Origin: Lentisphaeria bacterium
Lineage (GTDB): Bacteria > Verrucomicrobiota > Lentisphaeria > Victivallales > Victivallaceae
Length of the DNA stretch: 56,480 bases
Direction of reading: 5' to 3'
Assembly (NCBI GenBank): GCA_017466125.1
Contig: JAFTUS010000155.1
Coordinates: forward strand, 1 to 56,480
The notes beneath the pieces are model-generated. The model was given only the letters and a program-made list of their open reading frames with translations, ran no database searches and was not told where the DNA came from. This document shows, piece by piece, positions 26,073-34,379 of this stretch (its first letter is position 1; each line of letters opens with the position of its first letter). The translations under genes and the position numbers were made by a program.

Positions 26073-27379
26073 TCCGTCCGCTTCAAGGTCAGCATACACT
26101 CTTCCGGCACAGCGGTTTTGTAAAGTTCCTGCTGCAGTTTTCCGATTGCGGCATGGATATTTTCTGCAACCCGGCGGTTGGCTTTGAAACTTTCACAAAC
26201 GCTCTTGTAATAAAGGTATGGCCCTTCGCCGGTCTTGGTTGCGAGCCATTCATCCACAGCGGAGAATTCCTCTGCGATGCTGCTGCACTCCTGCAATTTT
26301 TTGATCATGAGGCGCGTCATAACAGCATCACGCAGTTTTATTTGAAGGAGGCGCAAGCGGGAGCAGATATCACGGATTTTTTCCGCTTTTTTCCGGTTGG
26401 CGGTCGGCAACTCTGAAAGTTGGATGCCTTCAGAAAGTTCTTCTGCGGTGAAACAGCCGAGACATTCCGCTTTTTCATCTTCGAGCCGGTATTTCCCGGG
26501 AGATAAATTCCGGACGACAAGTTTTTCGCCGCCGAAAAATTCGGAGACCGGATAAAGTGCATCTGCCTTTTTCATCGCATCCTTATCCCCCAGAAACGGC
26601 AGATGTTCCGGCAGAAAAGAAAAAGATAACTCATCTGTGCCGGAAATACATTTCACCTTGCATGCGCACGTTTCAATCACTCCGGAGCGGGTATCGAGAA
26701 CGGCTTGCACCGGATTGAGAGTTCCGTTCAATGTTTTCAGGTAGAGAACCGTCATAACATACTGTCCGCTCCGATTGGGGTGAACGCGGTCATTGCTGTA
26801 AAGAATTCCGGTTCCGCCGCGAATGAGTTCCAGCATGGGGTGATAAAGATCAATCAGCGGTAATTGATATTTTTCAGCCAGTTCTTCTGCAATGACTGCG
26901 ATACGGGAAAGTGCTTTTTCATTTACTCCCTTTCCGCAAACGGGGGCGTGAGCGGATGCATATTCATCATAAGGCGGAGGGATGACCAATACGATTTTAA
27001 CCTGATGAGCCGACAGGGTTTCGATGCATTGGATCATATATTTCCGATAATTTTCAACCGCCTCTTCCCGTTGAGCCAGATTGGATGCATCCGGTTCTGT
27101 GATATAATAAAGCGGGTAGTTGACATCATTCATCCCGAAAGAGATGAAAACTCGGTCGGGTTTTTGAGCAAGAATATCAAATTCAATGCGCTCCATTCCG
27201 GAGCGGGCACTGCCGCCGGAGATGCCGCCATTGAGCATTTTAACAGGATATTCAGGGTGCTTTAATGCGTGAATTTGCTGTAAATCCATAAAATAATAAC
27301 CGCAGTGCGTAGTGCTGGAACTGAAAAAAATGATTTTTTCGTCCTTTTTGAAATCTGCAAGTGTAAGTTTTGTACCCAT
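26063..27379 (-). CDS. SGNH/GDSL-like hydrolase with altered block I
   Basis: 438 residues. Block I reads FFSSSTTHCG where the family has F-G-D-S-x-T, so the Ser is kept but the Gly-Asp pair is replaced by Ser-Ser. Block II GGISGGSARS, block III FGMNDVNY and block V DRVHPNRSG are normal, so the Ser/Asp/His site may still work. The family includes carbohydrate and lipid esterases. Residues after about 220 form a C-terminal region with no recognisable domain. There is no signal peptide. ATG 27379 is preferred over 27388 because AGGAGA at 27389-27394 is nine bases away from it but abuts the other. Confidence 0.72.
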   Translation of the reverse strand: MGTKLTLADFKKDEKIIFFSSSTTHCGYYFMDLQQIHALKHPEYPVKMLNGGISGGSARSGMERIEFDILAQKPDRVFISFGMNDVNYPLYYITEPDASNLAQREEAVENYRKYMIQCIETLSAHQVKIVLVIPPPYDEYASAHAPVCGKGVNEKALSRIAVIAEELAEKYQLPLIDLYHPMLELIRGGTGILYSNDRVHPNRSGQYVMTVLYLKTLNGTLNPVQAVLDTRSGVIETCACKVKCISGTDELSFSFLPEHLPFLGDKDAMKKADALYPVSEFFGGEKLVVRNLSPGKYRLEDEKAECLGCFTAEELSEGIQLSELPTANRKKAEKIRDICSRLRLLQIKLRDAVMTRLMIKKLQECSSIAEEFSAVDEWLATKTGEGPYLYYKSVCESFKANRRVAENIHAAIGKLQQELYKTAVPEECMLTLKRTDQI

Positions 27380-27496
27380 ATTATCCATTCTCCTGAAACA
27401 ATTTTTGATTTTCGCACGTACTATACATCAGATATGCTTTTTTTCAAGAGTTCTGTGGAGAATTTTTGAAAAAAGAGCAATACAGCTTGAATGGCT

Positions 27497-27602
27497 TTGG
27501 CTGCGACAGCGGAAGGATGGACAAAATGGACAATGATGGACTTTATGGACGGGGGTGCTGGTGCGGCAGGCAGAGACGCTTGGTGTCGTCTCTCGCCGCA
27601 CC
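27497..27602 (+). repeat. Dispersed repeat, copy B1, with terminal hairpin
   Basis: TTGGCTGCGACAGCGGAAGG followed by TGGAC units matches copy A almost base for base to TTTATGGAC. It continues to a strong hairpin: GGTGCGGC (27560-27567) pairs with GCCGCACC (27595-27602), and inside it AGAGACG (27572-27578) pairs with CGTCTCT (27587-27593) around an eight-base loop. No protein gene is supported in 27389-27916. Confidence 0.8.
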
Positions 27603-27627
27603 AGGAGGCTCTTGTACTATCAGTCAA

Positions 27628-27708
27628 CGTCTCTCGCCGCACCAAGGGCATTTTGTCCGACAAGTCCGACAAGTCCGACATGTCCGCCCCTCCCTCCGCC
27701 GCAGCCAA
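27628..27708 (-). repeat. Dispersed repeat, copy B2, inverted
   Basis: Inverted relative to B1. Read on the minus strand, it starts TTGGCTGCGGCGGAGGG and ends AAAATGCCCTTGGTGCGGC, matching the ends of copy A. The middle holds a 9-bp tandem unit; on the plus strand it is GTCCGACAA at 27655, 27664 and 27673 plus a partial unit. CGTCTCTCGCCGCACCA (27628-27644) exactly repeats 27587-27603. Confidence 0.8.
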
Positions 27709-27782
27709 GGGCAACCGCGATGCCGATTTGTTGAACATTGGTTGAACAAAATCATTTTTAGGCATTTTTTTCAAAAAATTTC

Positions 27783-27810
27783 TTGAATTCACAAAAAGGG
27801 CATGTAGTTT
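27783..27810 (+). promoter_or_regulatory. Possible promoter of the twin-pseudopilin operon
   Basis: TTGAAT (27783-27788), 16-base spacer, TAGTTT (27805-27810). The -10 is poor, so this is tentative. An operator-like dyad begins 27 bases downstream. Confidence 0.35.
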
Positions 27811-27836
27811 TACACAGAGCAATAAAATCGTAACTT

Positions 27837-27963
27837 CGCATAATATCAATTATGTGAAGTCGAAAATGAGAAATTACCCTCAAACTAAAAACACAACAAA
27901 GGGAGAAAGGAAAATCATGAAGAAAGATAACCTCAAACAGCATAACATAATTGATATTATGCG
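27837..27963. repeat. Perfect 19-bp inverted pair of an operator-like dyad around a start codon
   Basis: CGCATAATATCAATTATGT (27837-27855) is repeated in exact reverse complement at 27945-27963. Each copy is itself a dyad, CATAAT-4-ATTATG. The first copy extends to CTTCGCATAAT / ATTATGTGAAG (27834-27859). The second lies inside the coding start of the pseudopilin gene. The arms are 89 bases apart and enclose the Shine-Dalgarno site and ATG 27917. Confidence 0.8.
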
Positions 27964-28675
27964 ACATTTCACCCTCATCGAACTGTTGGTCGTAATCGCC
28001 ATTATTGCAATCCTCGCCGCCATGCTGCTGCCCGCCTTGAATAAAGCACGTGCCAAAGCCCGTGAAGCAAGTTGTATCAGCAATAAAAAACAGGCGATGC
28101 TCGGTCTTACTCAATATATGGATGACTATAATGGTTTTTATCTTGCCCAGAACAGTCAGCAGCTCTGGTTCGGCGTCCTTGCCAGTAACGGAACCAAGAT
28201 TTTGAATGTTGACCATTATACCAATATGAATTTGAACTACATGACTCTCGATGTTGCACGCTGCCCCGAAATCGCCAGCATAACGACCAATGCCGACATG
28301 TGGGGATGGGGATACGGCATCAACCGCACCAAACCCACCCAGTTGACAGAAAGACCCAGCGCAGAAGCAACGCTGGGTGCCTTTATGACGGAAGCTGTTG
28401 CAAACGAAACCTATTACGGTTCCAATATCCGCATGACAAATCCCTCTGCAACTCCGCTGCTGGCTGACACCTGGCACACCAACAACAAAAAAGGACATCC
28501 CTATTTTGAACGGCGCAATGATACAGTGGGACTCCGTCTCATTCACAACGACCGTTCCCCGATCGCATTTGCAGACGGTCATACCGCCTCTGTCGGACAG
28601 CACGATATGTATAACGGCTTCAATCCGTTCACGATGATGGACGCCGCCGGAAATAAATTGACGAATGTTTATTGA
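27917..28675 (+). CDS. Prepilin-like secreted protein with H-X9-DG motif, twin 1
   Basis: 252 residues from ATG 27917, which has GGGAGAAAGG just upstream. A GTG at 27854 is in frame but has no ribosome site. The N-terminus is unusual: 15 polar residues ([15 protein letters not shown]) precede [11 protein letters not shown], and a second ATG at 27959 would give a normal short leader. The 19-bp repeat lies in that extra stretch. The residue before Phe is His, not Gly. The globular part has [25 protein letters not shown] and the motif [12 protein letters not shown]. Role unknown. It leads the operon with a paralogue, a GH-A enzyme and a large six-hairpin-like protein. Confidence 0.83.
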   Translation: MKKDNLKQHNIIDIMRHFTLIELLVVIAIIAILAAMLLPALNKARAKAREASCISNKKQAMLGLTQYMDDYNGFYLAQNSQQLWFGVLASNGTKILNVDHYTNMNLNYMTLDVARCPEIASITTNADMWGWGYGINRTKPTQLTERPSAEATLGAFMTEAVANETYYGSNIRMTNPSATPLLADTWHTNNKKGHPYFERRNDTVGLRLIHNDRSPIAFADGHTASVGQHDMYNGFNPFTMMDAAGNKLTNVY

Positions 28676-28689
28676 TTCAGGTTTTTACA

Positions 28690-29412
28690 ATGAAAAAGAA
28701 ATTTACTCTGTTGGAACTCAATGCAGTGATCGGAGTTTCTGTGCTTTTTCTTGCCCAGATCCCGATCGCGATGCAGCAGGCAAAACGCGGTGTGCTGGAA
28801 GATATGTGCCTTGCCAACAAGCAGAAGGTATACGCCGGTATCATGCAGTACACCAACGACTTCAATGGTCTGTTTTTCATTCAGGAATCACAGAAACTCT
28901 GGCATGGAGTCCTTGCCAGCAACGGCAAAAAACTTCTCTCCACCAATCATTACACAAATTTGAATTTGCGGTATATCACGCTTGATGCGGCAAGTTGCCC
29001 GGCAGTTTCTGCGATCTCGACAAAAAAAGATAATTGGGGCATGAGTTACGGCATCCAGCGCACCACTCCTTCGCAGATGAAAGAACGCCCCAACGTGACT
29101 CCGCAACTGGGCGAATTTATCATTGAACTCAAGAAAAATGAACGCTACTACGGCAACCTCCGACTGATGAAAAACAGTGCAGCAACTCCATTGCTGATGG
29201 ATACGTGGCACAGCGGCAACAAAAAAGGTTATCCCTTTTTCGCCCGCCGCAATCAGACCGTGGGAAGTTTCCTTGTTCATGACGGCAAGACCGGAAATAC
29301 TTTTGCAGACGGCAGCAGCGATATACTGTCTCCGGATGCTTTCAAGGCCGGTTTCAAGCCGTTTTCCATGATAAATAAAGATTTCACAACCTTCCATATC
29401 AGTTACAAATAG
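28690..29412 (+). CDS. Divergent prepilin-like protein with H-X9-DG motif, twin 2
   Basis: 240 residues and clearly a duplicate of the preceding gene (shared LWHGVLASNGKKLL / [33 protein letters not shown] / [31 protein letters not shown] keeps H-X9-DG). Its N-terminal helix is degenerate: FTLLELNAVIGVSVLFLAQI replaces the near-invariant pilin helix, though Glu at +5 is kept. The residue before Phe is Lys. It may be a minor-pilin-like partner or a decaying copy; no stop or frameshift is seen. ATG 28690 is preferred to an in-frame TTG at 28672. The gap of 14 bases and the spacer AGGTTTTTACAATG suggest coupled translation. Confidence 0.78.
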   Translation: MKKKFTLLELNAVIGVSVLFLAQIPIAMQQAKRGVLEDMCLANKQKVYAGIMQYTNDFNGLFFIQESQKLWHGVLASNGKKLLSTNHYTNLNLRYITLDAASCPAVSAISTKKDNWGMSYGIQRTTPSQMKERPNVTPQLGEFIIELKKNERYYGNLRLMKNSAATPLLMDTWHSGNKKGYPFFARRNQTVGSFLVHDGKTGNTFADGSSDILSPDAFKAGFKPFSMINKDFTTFHISYK

Positions 29413-29418
29413 TTTTCC

Positions 29419-31368
29419 ATGAAACGATTTTTTCTCTTACTGACGGCAGTATGTATCTCTGCCGGAAGTTCTTTTTCTGCCGAACCGCGCTTCCCGGAAA
29501 AAGAATCCGGCTGGGGCATCTGCGGCAATTTCACCCGTTGGGCATCGATGCAAACCGACCAGGAAGTGAAACGGGATCGTCTGTTGGGCGTTGATATGCT
29601 CCGCATGGATTTCGACTGGATGCATATTGAACCGAAGCGGGGCGTATTTCACTGGCAGAAAGTCGATCGCGCCGTTGCCGCCGCCCGCCGCAACGGATTG
29701 CAGATCCTCGGCATCATCGACAAACGGGTCCCGCTCTGGGAAAAGAATACATCTCTCTTGCAAAACAAAGAAATCTACCTCAATTACCTGCGGAAAATCG
29801 TGACCCGTTACAAAAACGATATCCGCTATTGGGAAGTTCTGAACGAACCGGACGTCTATAACGGGGCAGATCGCAACGGCGGTGTGGTTCCGGCAGAAGA
29901 TTATCCGGAAATCCTCAAACTCTCCTACAAAACCATCAAATCCATTGACCCCGGTCTGACCGTCGTTTTCGGTTCCGCCGGGAAAAAAATTCTGGAACCC
30001 GCCCTGCAAGCGGGCATGGCAGACTATTGCGACGTCTGGAATTTGCACTGCTACAACCGGGTTGACCCGGAACTGCGGGTCGGAACATGGCTCGGAGAGT
30101 ACAAAGACCTCTATAAAAAGCATAACGCCTTTGACCGTGAAATATGGATCACAGAGACCGGCCGTCCGACCAGTTACCGTTACCCCCGTGCCGTGGCAGT
30201 ACGCTGTGCATTGGAATATCTGAAAATAAATCCCGAAAAATGCGGTATTTTAACGCTCTATCATCCCGATTTTGACTACGCATCCGAACAGATGATCCTG
30301 CGTGCGGAAGACATCGGCGACTTCAAAAAAATCCGTCAGATCCGTACCGGTCAACTTGACAGTTCCATGGTTAAAGAGTATCCGCTGCTGATGATCTATG
30401 ACGAATTTTATCCCCGTGATGACTTTCAGAAAATCGTTGATTATGTCCGCAAGGGCGGAACGCTGCTGTGTCTGGGCGGCGTTCCTTTCCATTCAGAAGT
30501 TTTCATGGAAAACGGCAAAGTCATCCGGCGCGGCGGCAATGCAAAAAAACGCTGCAAAGATCTCCATATCGGTATCGAAATGTGGTGGACTCCTTACGGA
30601 AAAGCCGTAAATCTGCCGAAATTCTTTGATAAAATGGAACCCGATTGGGATACGTTCCCGCTGGTTCCGGGACTGGATTTCAAACGTTATGACCGCGGCC
30701 CTCATGAAGATCCGTTATTCGGAGCATTACGTTTTCTGACAGAAACCAATCTGAAACCGGGGGACACCTTCGTACCGATGTTGTGGGCAAGTTGGAAAAA
30801 CGGCAAAAAATATCCGGTCGCAGGGATCTACCAGTTCGACAGTGAACTGAAAGGAAATATTTTTGCTTTTCTTCCCCACTATATGCCGTTTCAATTTCCG
30901 CATACCGGGGACGATCAGGCGCGGCTGCTGGTTCGTGATGCTCTGCTGCTGCGGGGCATGGGCTGTTCAAGAATTTTTCCATACCGGCTTCATCAGGCGG
31001 AAAACGGCGATCATCCGGAACAGCACTACGGACTCTGTCACCGGGATTTCCGCCCCAAACCCGCTTATTTCGCCTATCAGAATTTGATCAGAATGTGTCC
31101 GAAAGGTTCGACCCGTATCCAATTGACAGACTACAAAAACGGCGCATGGACCGCGACATGGGTAAGACCGGACAACATCAGGATCACAGCAGTATGGACC
31201 CGCGTCCGTCCGCAAACGGTCACGCTGACATACAACGGTAAACTGCGGCGGGTCAGAGATTATCTGGGCAACATCGTTTCCGGCACAAAACCCAACGCAT
31301 TCCGTATCAATAGCGGCGTTCTCTATCTGGAAGGCCCCGCCAATGTCAAATTGAATAATTTCAGATAA
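29419..31368 (+). CDS. Secreted clan GH-A hydrolase with a glutamine-amidotransferase-like insert
   Basis: 649 residues with signal peptide MKRFFLLLTAVCISAGSSFSA. The TIM barrel shows RMDFDWMHIEPKRGVFHW, YWEVLNEPDV (acid/base E143), WNLHCYN and IWITETGRP (nucleophile E246), resembling GH39-type enzymes. At about 310-395 the barrel is interrupted by a class-I amidotransferase-like fold (PLLMIYDEFY, IVDYVRKGGTLLCLGGVPF) without a visible catalytic Cys. The barrel resumes near FRPKPAYFAYQNL (about 550), and a small beta-sandwich closes the protein. The insert might act as a lid or subunit interface. Substrate unknown. It starts six bases after the twin pseudopilin stop. Confidence 0.75.
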   Translation: MKRFFLLLTAVCISAGSSFSAEPRFPEKESGWGICGNFTRWASMQTDQEVKRDRLLGVDMLRMDFDWMHIEPKRGVFHWQKVDRAVAAARRNGLQILGIIDKRVPLWEKNTSLLQNKEIYLNYLRKIVTRYKNDIRYWEVLNEPDVYNGADRNGGVVPAEDYPEILKLSYKTIKSIDPGLTVVFGSAGKKILEPALQAGMADYCDVWNLHCYNRVDPELRVGTWLGEYKDLYKKHNAFDREIWITETGRPTSYRYPRAVAVRCALEYLKINPEKCGILTLYHPDFDYASEQMILRAEDIGDFKKIRQIRTGQLDSSMVKEYPLLMIYDEFYPRDDFQKIVDYVRKGGTLLCLGGVPFHSEVFMENGKVIRRGGNAKKRCKDLHIGIEMWWTPYGKAVNLPKFFDKMEPDWDTFPLVPGLDFKRYDRGPHEDPLFGALRFLTETNLKPGDTFVPMLWASWKNGKKYPVAGIYQFDSELKGNIFAFLPHYMPFQFPHTGDDQARLLVRDALLLRGMGCSRIFPYRLHQAENGDHPEQHYGLCHRDFRPKPAYFAYQNLIRMCPKGSTRIQLTDYKNGAWTATWVRPDNIRITAVWTRVRPQTVTLTYNGKLRRVRDYLGNIVSGTKPNAFRINSGVLYLEGPANVKLNNFR

Positions 31369-31406
31369 AACACAGAACAAACAAGACTCAAAAGGAGAAA
31401 AATGAA

Positions 31407-34304
31407 ATGAAAAAGCATCTGTTGTTTTTACTCGCTCTTTGTCAGGCGACACTGTTTGCGGCGGCAATTCCGTCTACTCCGCCTCCGGCGGACTTCAAAC
31501 CGCAGCAGTCTGAACACTACGTTTACGGCCGAGGCTGGCTCTATCCGCCCCTGCCGTCCAATACCAAAACGGTCGAAGTTACCGTATTCGGCTTCAAACA
31601 CAATGCCAAAACTGAACTTGCCGTCGAAGTCATGGAACGGGCATTTTTCTACAAACCCGTTACTCTTTTCTGGGGCGGCGGCAGAAACAAATTCCGTGTC
31701 AGGGTGGAAGATTTCAAACCCCGCGTTCCGTACGGCATCGACTGGAACTTCTCTCATGCGGTAAGATTTCTGATCCCGCCGGAACTGGGAGAAGTCCGTT
31801 TTGTCCGTCCTGTGGAGTTTCATCCCCCCCGCAGTAAACCGTGGTATGAGATCGCCGACCCCAAACCGCCCCAAAAAATCATCGGCACCAGAGTGTGGAC
31901 AGAAGGTCTCTCCTTTACCGGTCTGGGGCGGTATCCCAACAGTCAGCGTGCCGAAAATCTTACAGAAACCGTTTTCGGCGACTCCTTTCAACTGCTGTTG
32001 AGTGAAACCGACCGCTGCAACTTTCTGATGAGACCCGCAGTTGCCCCCGGTTCAAAATTCAAAGAAAAAGTGGATATCGACTTTATCAAACGTGTTGTGA
32101 CCAACACCGGCAGCAAAGGCGAAGTCATCAAAGTGACCGCCTCCAACGCCGCCCCCGGTTTTCTGATCGACACCAATGTTCCCATGGAGATTTTGTATAC
32201 CGGACTTCAGCGCAGCAAAGTGATCGAAGGCTATGTGGGGGAAGATACCACTGACTTTATCAAACATACCGTCAAACACAATTTGAACCCGAAACAGCGT
32301 GCAAAATTCCGTTGTTCCGGTATTCTTCTGCCCGGAACGGGCAAAATCGCCGCTCCGGAAACAGTGAAAACGATCGACTTCGCCAAACTTTCAGAACCCT
32401 GGGTGGTGATGATATGGGATTTGCCCAATCACGTTGTTTCCAAGGGTTATTGGCACAAAAACGGCAAAAAAACGGCTTTGCTTATTACAGCAGAGGGGAA
32501 AGCCGTTTTTGCCGACGGAGCCATTTCACTGGATAAAGGTACTGTCGGCATCAGCGGCAGTTTCAACAATCTGCTTCCGGCAAATCCTGACCCGGCGGTA
32601 TTGAGTGCAAGAGCCTCCCAACTGGCAAAAATGCTCCGCAACTATCCGCAGGAGTTCAAAGAGTTCTATCATGTGACCGACAAAGAGGTCATGATCCGCA
32701 ACGAATTCAAGTACAGAGCATGGGGAGATAAGAAATTCCGGGCGGCGGACTACGCCCCCATTCCGCCGGTGCTTGCCGCCAACAGTATCTTCACGCGCAG
32801 TATGAAACTGCCCGTGACACAGAAGATGCTGGATGAGGCATTTGCTACCATGCATGGTCCTTATACCTTCATCCCCGGCAGTGTTCTTGATTATACCATG
32901 ACCCGTTTCCCCTTTGACCATGCGCTGCCGCCGTCGGTTGCCGACTCCGACGAGGAACTCAAACAGGCGGAATTCGTCATAAAGAACACGCCGCCGCCTT
33001 TCCACGGCCGTCCCTACAAGACTTACCGTGAGATCTTCGGCATGGATGCCGACGTCCACCGGGTCATGCCGATGAACAATATGCTCTGCTGGGGTTCTTA
33101 CAGTGCAGAGACCCGCAAACATATCACCGACATGCTCAAACTCGGGATCGAACGTTCATGCAGTGAACATCTCTGGCTGAACCGGAAAGAGATGCACACC
33201 AACCGTCCTTATATTCTGAACGGCTGGCCCGCTGATGTGATCGATGCGGCAAAAGGCCGCTACTATCAGGGCGATGCCAACACCATGAATTCCAGCGTTT
33301 GGTTCGGACTTTACATGTACGGGAAATACTCCGGTGACTGGGACTTTGTCCGTGAGAAAATGCCGCTGATGAAGGCCCTGTATATCTACGATGAAATGGT
33401 CAACGCATGGGATAATCCCGGACCTTCCGGACGTGACCATATCCACCTGACCGAAATCGATATGGATACCATTTCAGCCATGGGGCTGGGTGCTTTGGAA
33501 AAGATCGCCCGCACTCTGGGAGACAAGGAGTTTGAAGACCGCGCCGCCTATGTCCGGGTAAAAAGTTTGAACTGCTGTATTGCCAAAATCGTCTTCGACC
33601 GCTGGCTGCTCGCCGAAGATGATCCCCGCAGAGAACTGGCGGTCATGCGCGGATTTTTCGCCAACGTTGCCTACTTCCGTCAGTTCAAAAACATTCCTGC
33701 CGGAGTGGGCAGTATCTCAACGGAAGCGACTTGGAGCAACTGGTTCACGACTCAGCCCGAATTGCCCCTTGAACTTGCCCGTGCCGTCAAACCGGAGTTT
33801 ATCAAAGCCTATCAGGAACGCCTGTTGAGACTTTTCCCGGTCTTTACTTCCTTCCCCGAAAAAAATTATACCCATCCGTGGAATTATGAAGATATGGTCT
33901 TTAATTCACTGGAAGTGCTGTTGGCTCTGGGCGAAGTTGACAGAGCAGAAAAAACATACGACAAGTGGTTCAGACAGGTTTATGACGGCAAATACAGTTT
34001 CTGGCGTCAGCACTGGAAGGGAACCTCACTCTTCCACGGCTCCTACGCCGGGACGATCGCCCGTCTGCGCGCAGCAAAATACGGTTTTGAATTGCGCGAC
34101 TGGGAACCGGCAGTCATCACGGTTTACCGTTTGGATAAAAAGACGATGACGGTCCATTTGGAACTGGAAAGCAAGAAAGCCTTCACTCTGCGTTTCCGTT
34201 CCGTGAAAAAGCCGATGCTTGAAAAGGTTGTCAAAACGGCTCCGGAAGAGTATTCACTCGCCTGTAAAGCCGGGAAAACCAAATTGACCATTCCGCTGAA
34301 ATAA
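31407..34304 (+). CDS. Large secreted protein, probable (alpha/alpha)6 six-hairpin glycosidase, family unassigned
   Basis: 965 residues with signal peptide MKKHLLFLLALCQATLFAAA. The N-terminal 300 residues are beta-rich (WGGGRNKFRVRVEDFKP), followed by a long helical part (about 450-880) with WGSYSAETRKHITDMLKLG, WFGLYMYGKYSGDWDFVREK, HLTEIDMDTISAMGLGALE and EKNYTHPWNYEDMVFNSLEV. This arrangement recalls six-hairpin glycosidases, where paired acidic residues in helical loops do catalysis. I do not recognise a named family. AAAGGAGA precedes the start. A two-codon frame ATG AAA TGA (31402-31410) overlaps ATG 31407. It is the last gene of its operon. Confidence 0.55.
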   Translation: MKKHLLFLLALCQATLFAAAIPSTPPPADFKPQQSEHYVYGRGWLYPPLPSNTKTVEVTVFGFKHNAKTELAVEVMERAFFYKPVTLFWGGGRNKFRVRVEDFKPRVPYGIDWNFSHAVRFLIPPELGEVRFVRPVEFHPPRSKPWYEIADPKPPQKIIGTRVWTEGLSFTGLGRYPNSQRAENLTETVFGDSFQLLLSETDRCNFLMRPAVAPGSKFKEKVDIDFIKRVVTNTGSKGEVIKVTASNAAPGFLIDTNVPMEILYTGLQRSKVIEGYVGEDTTDFIKHTVKHNLNPKQRAKFRCSGILLPGTGKIAAPETVKTIDFAKLSEPWVVMIWDLPNHVVSKGYWHKNGKKTALLITAEGKAVFADGAISLDKGTVGISGSFNNLLPANPDPAVLSARASQLAKMLRNYPQEFKEFYHVTDKEVMIRNEFKYRAWGDKKFRAADYAPIPPVLAANSIFTRSMKLPVTQKMLDEAFATMHGPYTFIPGSVLDYTMTRFPFDHALPPSVADSDEELKQAEFVIKNTPPPFHGRPYKTYREIFGMDADVHRVMPMNNMLCWGSYSAETRKHITDMLKLGIERSCSEHLWLNRKEMHTNRPYILNGWPADVIDAAKGRYYQGDANTMNSSVWFGLYMYGKYSGDWDFVREKMPLMKALYIYDEMVNAWDNPGPSGRDHIHLTEIDMDTISAMGLGALEKIARTLGDKEFEDRAAYVRVKSLNCCIAKIVFDRWLLAEDDPRRELAVMRGFFANVAYFRQFKNIPAGVGSISTEATWSNWFTTQPELPLELARAVKPEFIKAYQERLLRLFPVFTSFPEKNYTHPWNYEDMVFNSLEVLLALGEVDRAEKTYDKWFRQVYDGKYSFWRQHWKGTSLFHGSYAGTIARLRAAKYGFELRDWEPAVITVYRLDKKTMTVHLELESKKAFTLRFRSVKKPMLEKVVKTAPEEYSLACKAGKTKLTIPLK

Positions 34305-34317
34305 ATTTCAGTGTATG

Positions 34318-34361
34318 AAAAGGCCGTTGCAAAACCTCAAAAAAGTAAGCAACGGCCTTTT
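34318..34361. terminator. Bidirectional terminator between convergent operons
   Basis: A perfect 13-bp stem AAAAGGCCGTTGC / GCAACGGCCTTTT (34318-34330 and 34349-34361) with an 18-base loop. A and T runs on both outer sides allow use by the plus-strand operon and by ilvD. Confidence 0.85.
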
Positions 34362-34379
34362 GCGTATGGGAGTATACGA

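Noticed and set aside
27655..27686. CRISPR array suggested by 9-bp units GTCCGACAA
   Set aside because: Units are contiguous without spacers and far too short; there are no cas genes.
27421..27849. A small protein gene formed by the repeat copies
   Set aside because: The frame crosses two inverted repeat copies and has no ribosome site. The frame conservation is reported as a finding instead.
31402..31410. Two-codon upstream frame ATG AAA TGA as a regulatory leader
   Set aside because: It arises naturally from the sequence AATGAAATGA around the true start; there is no other support.
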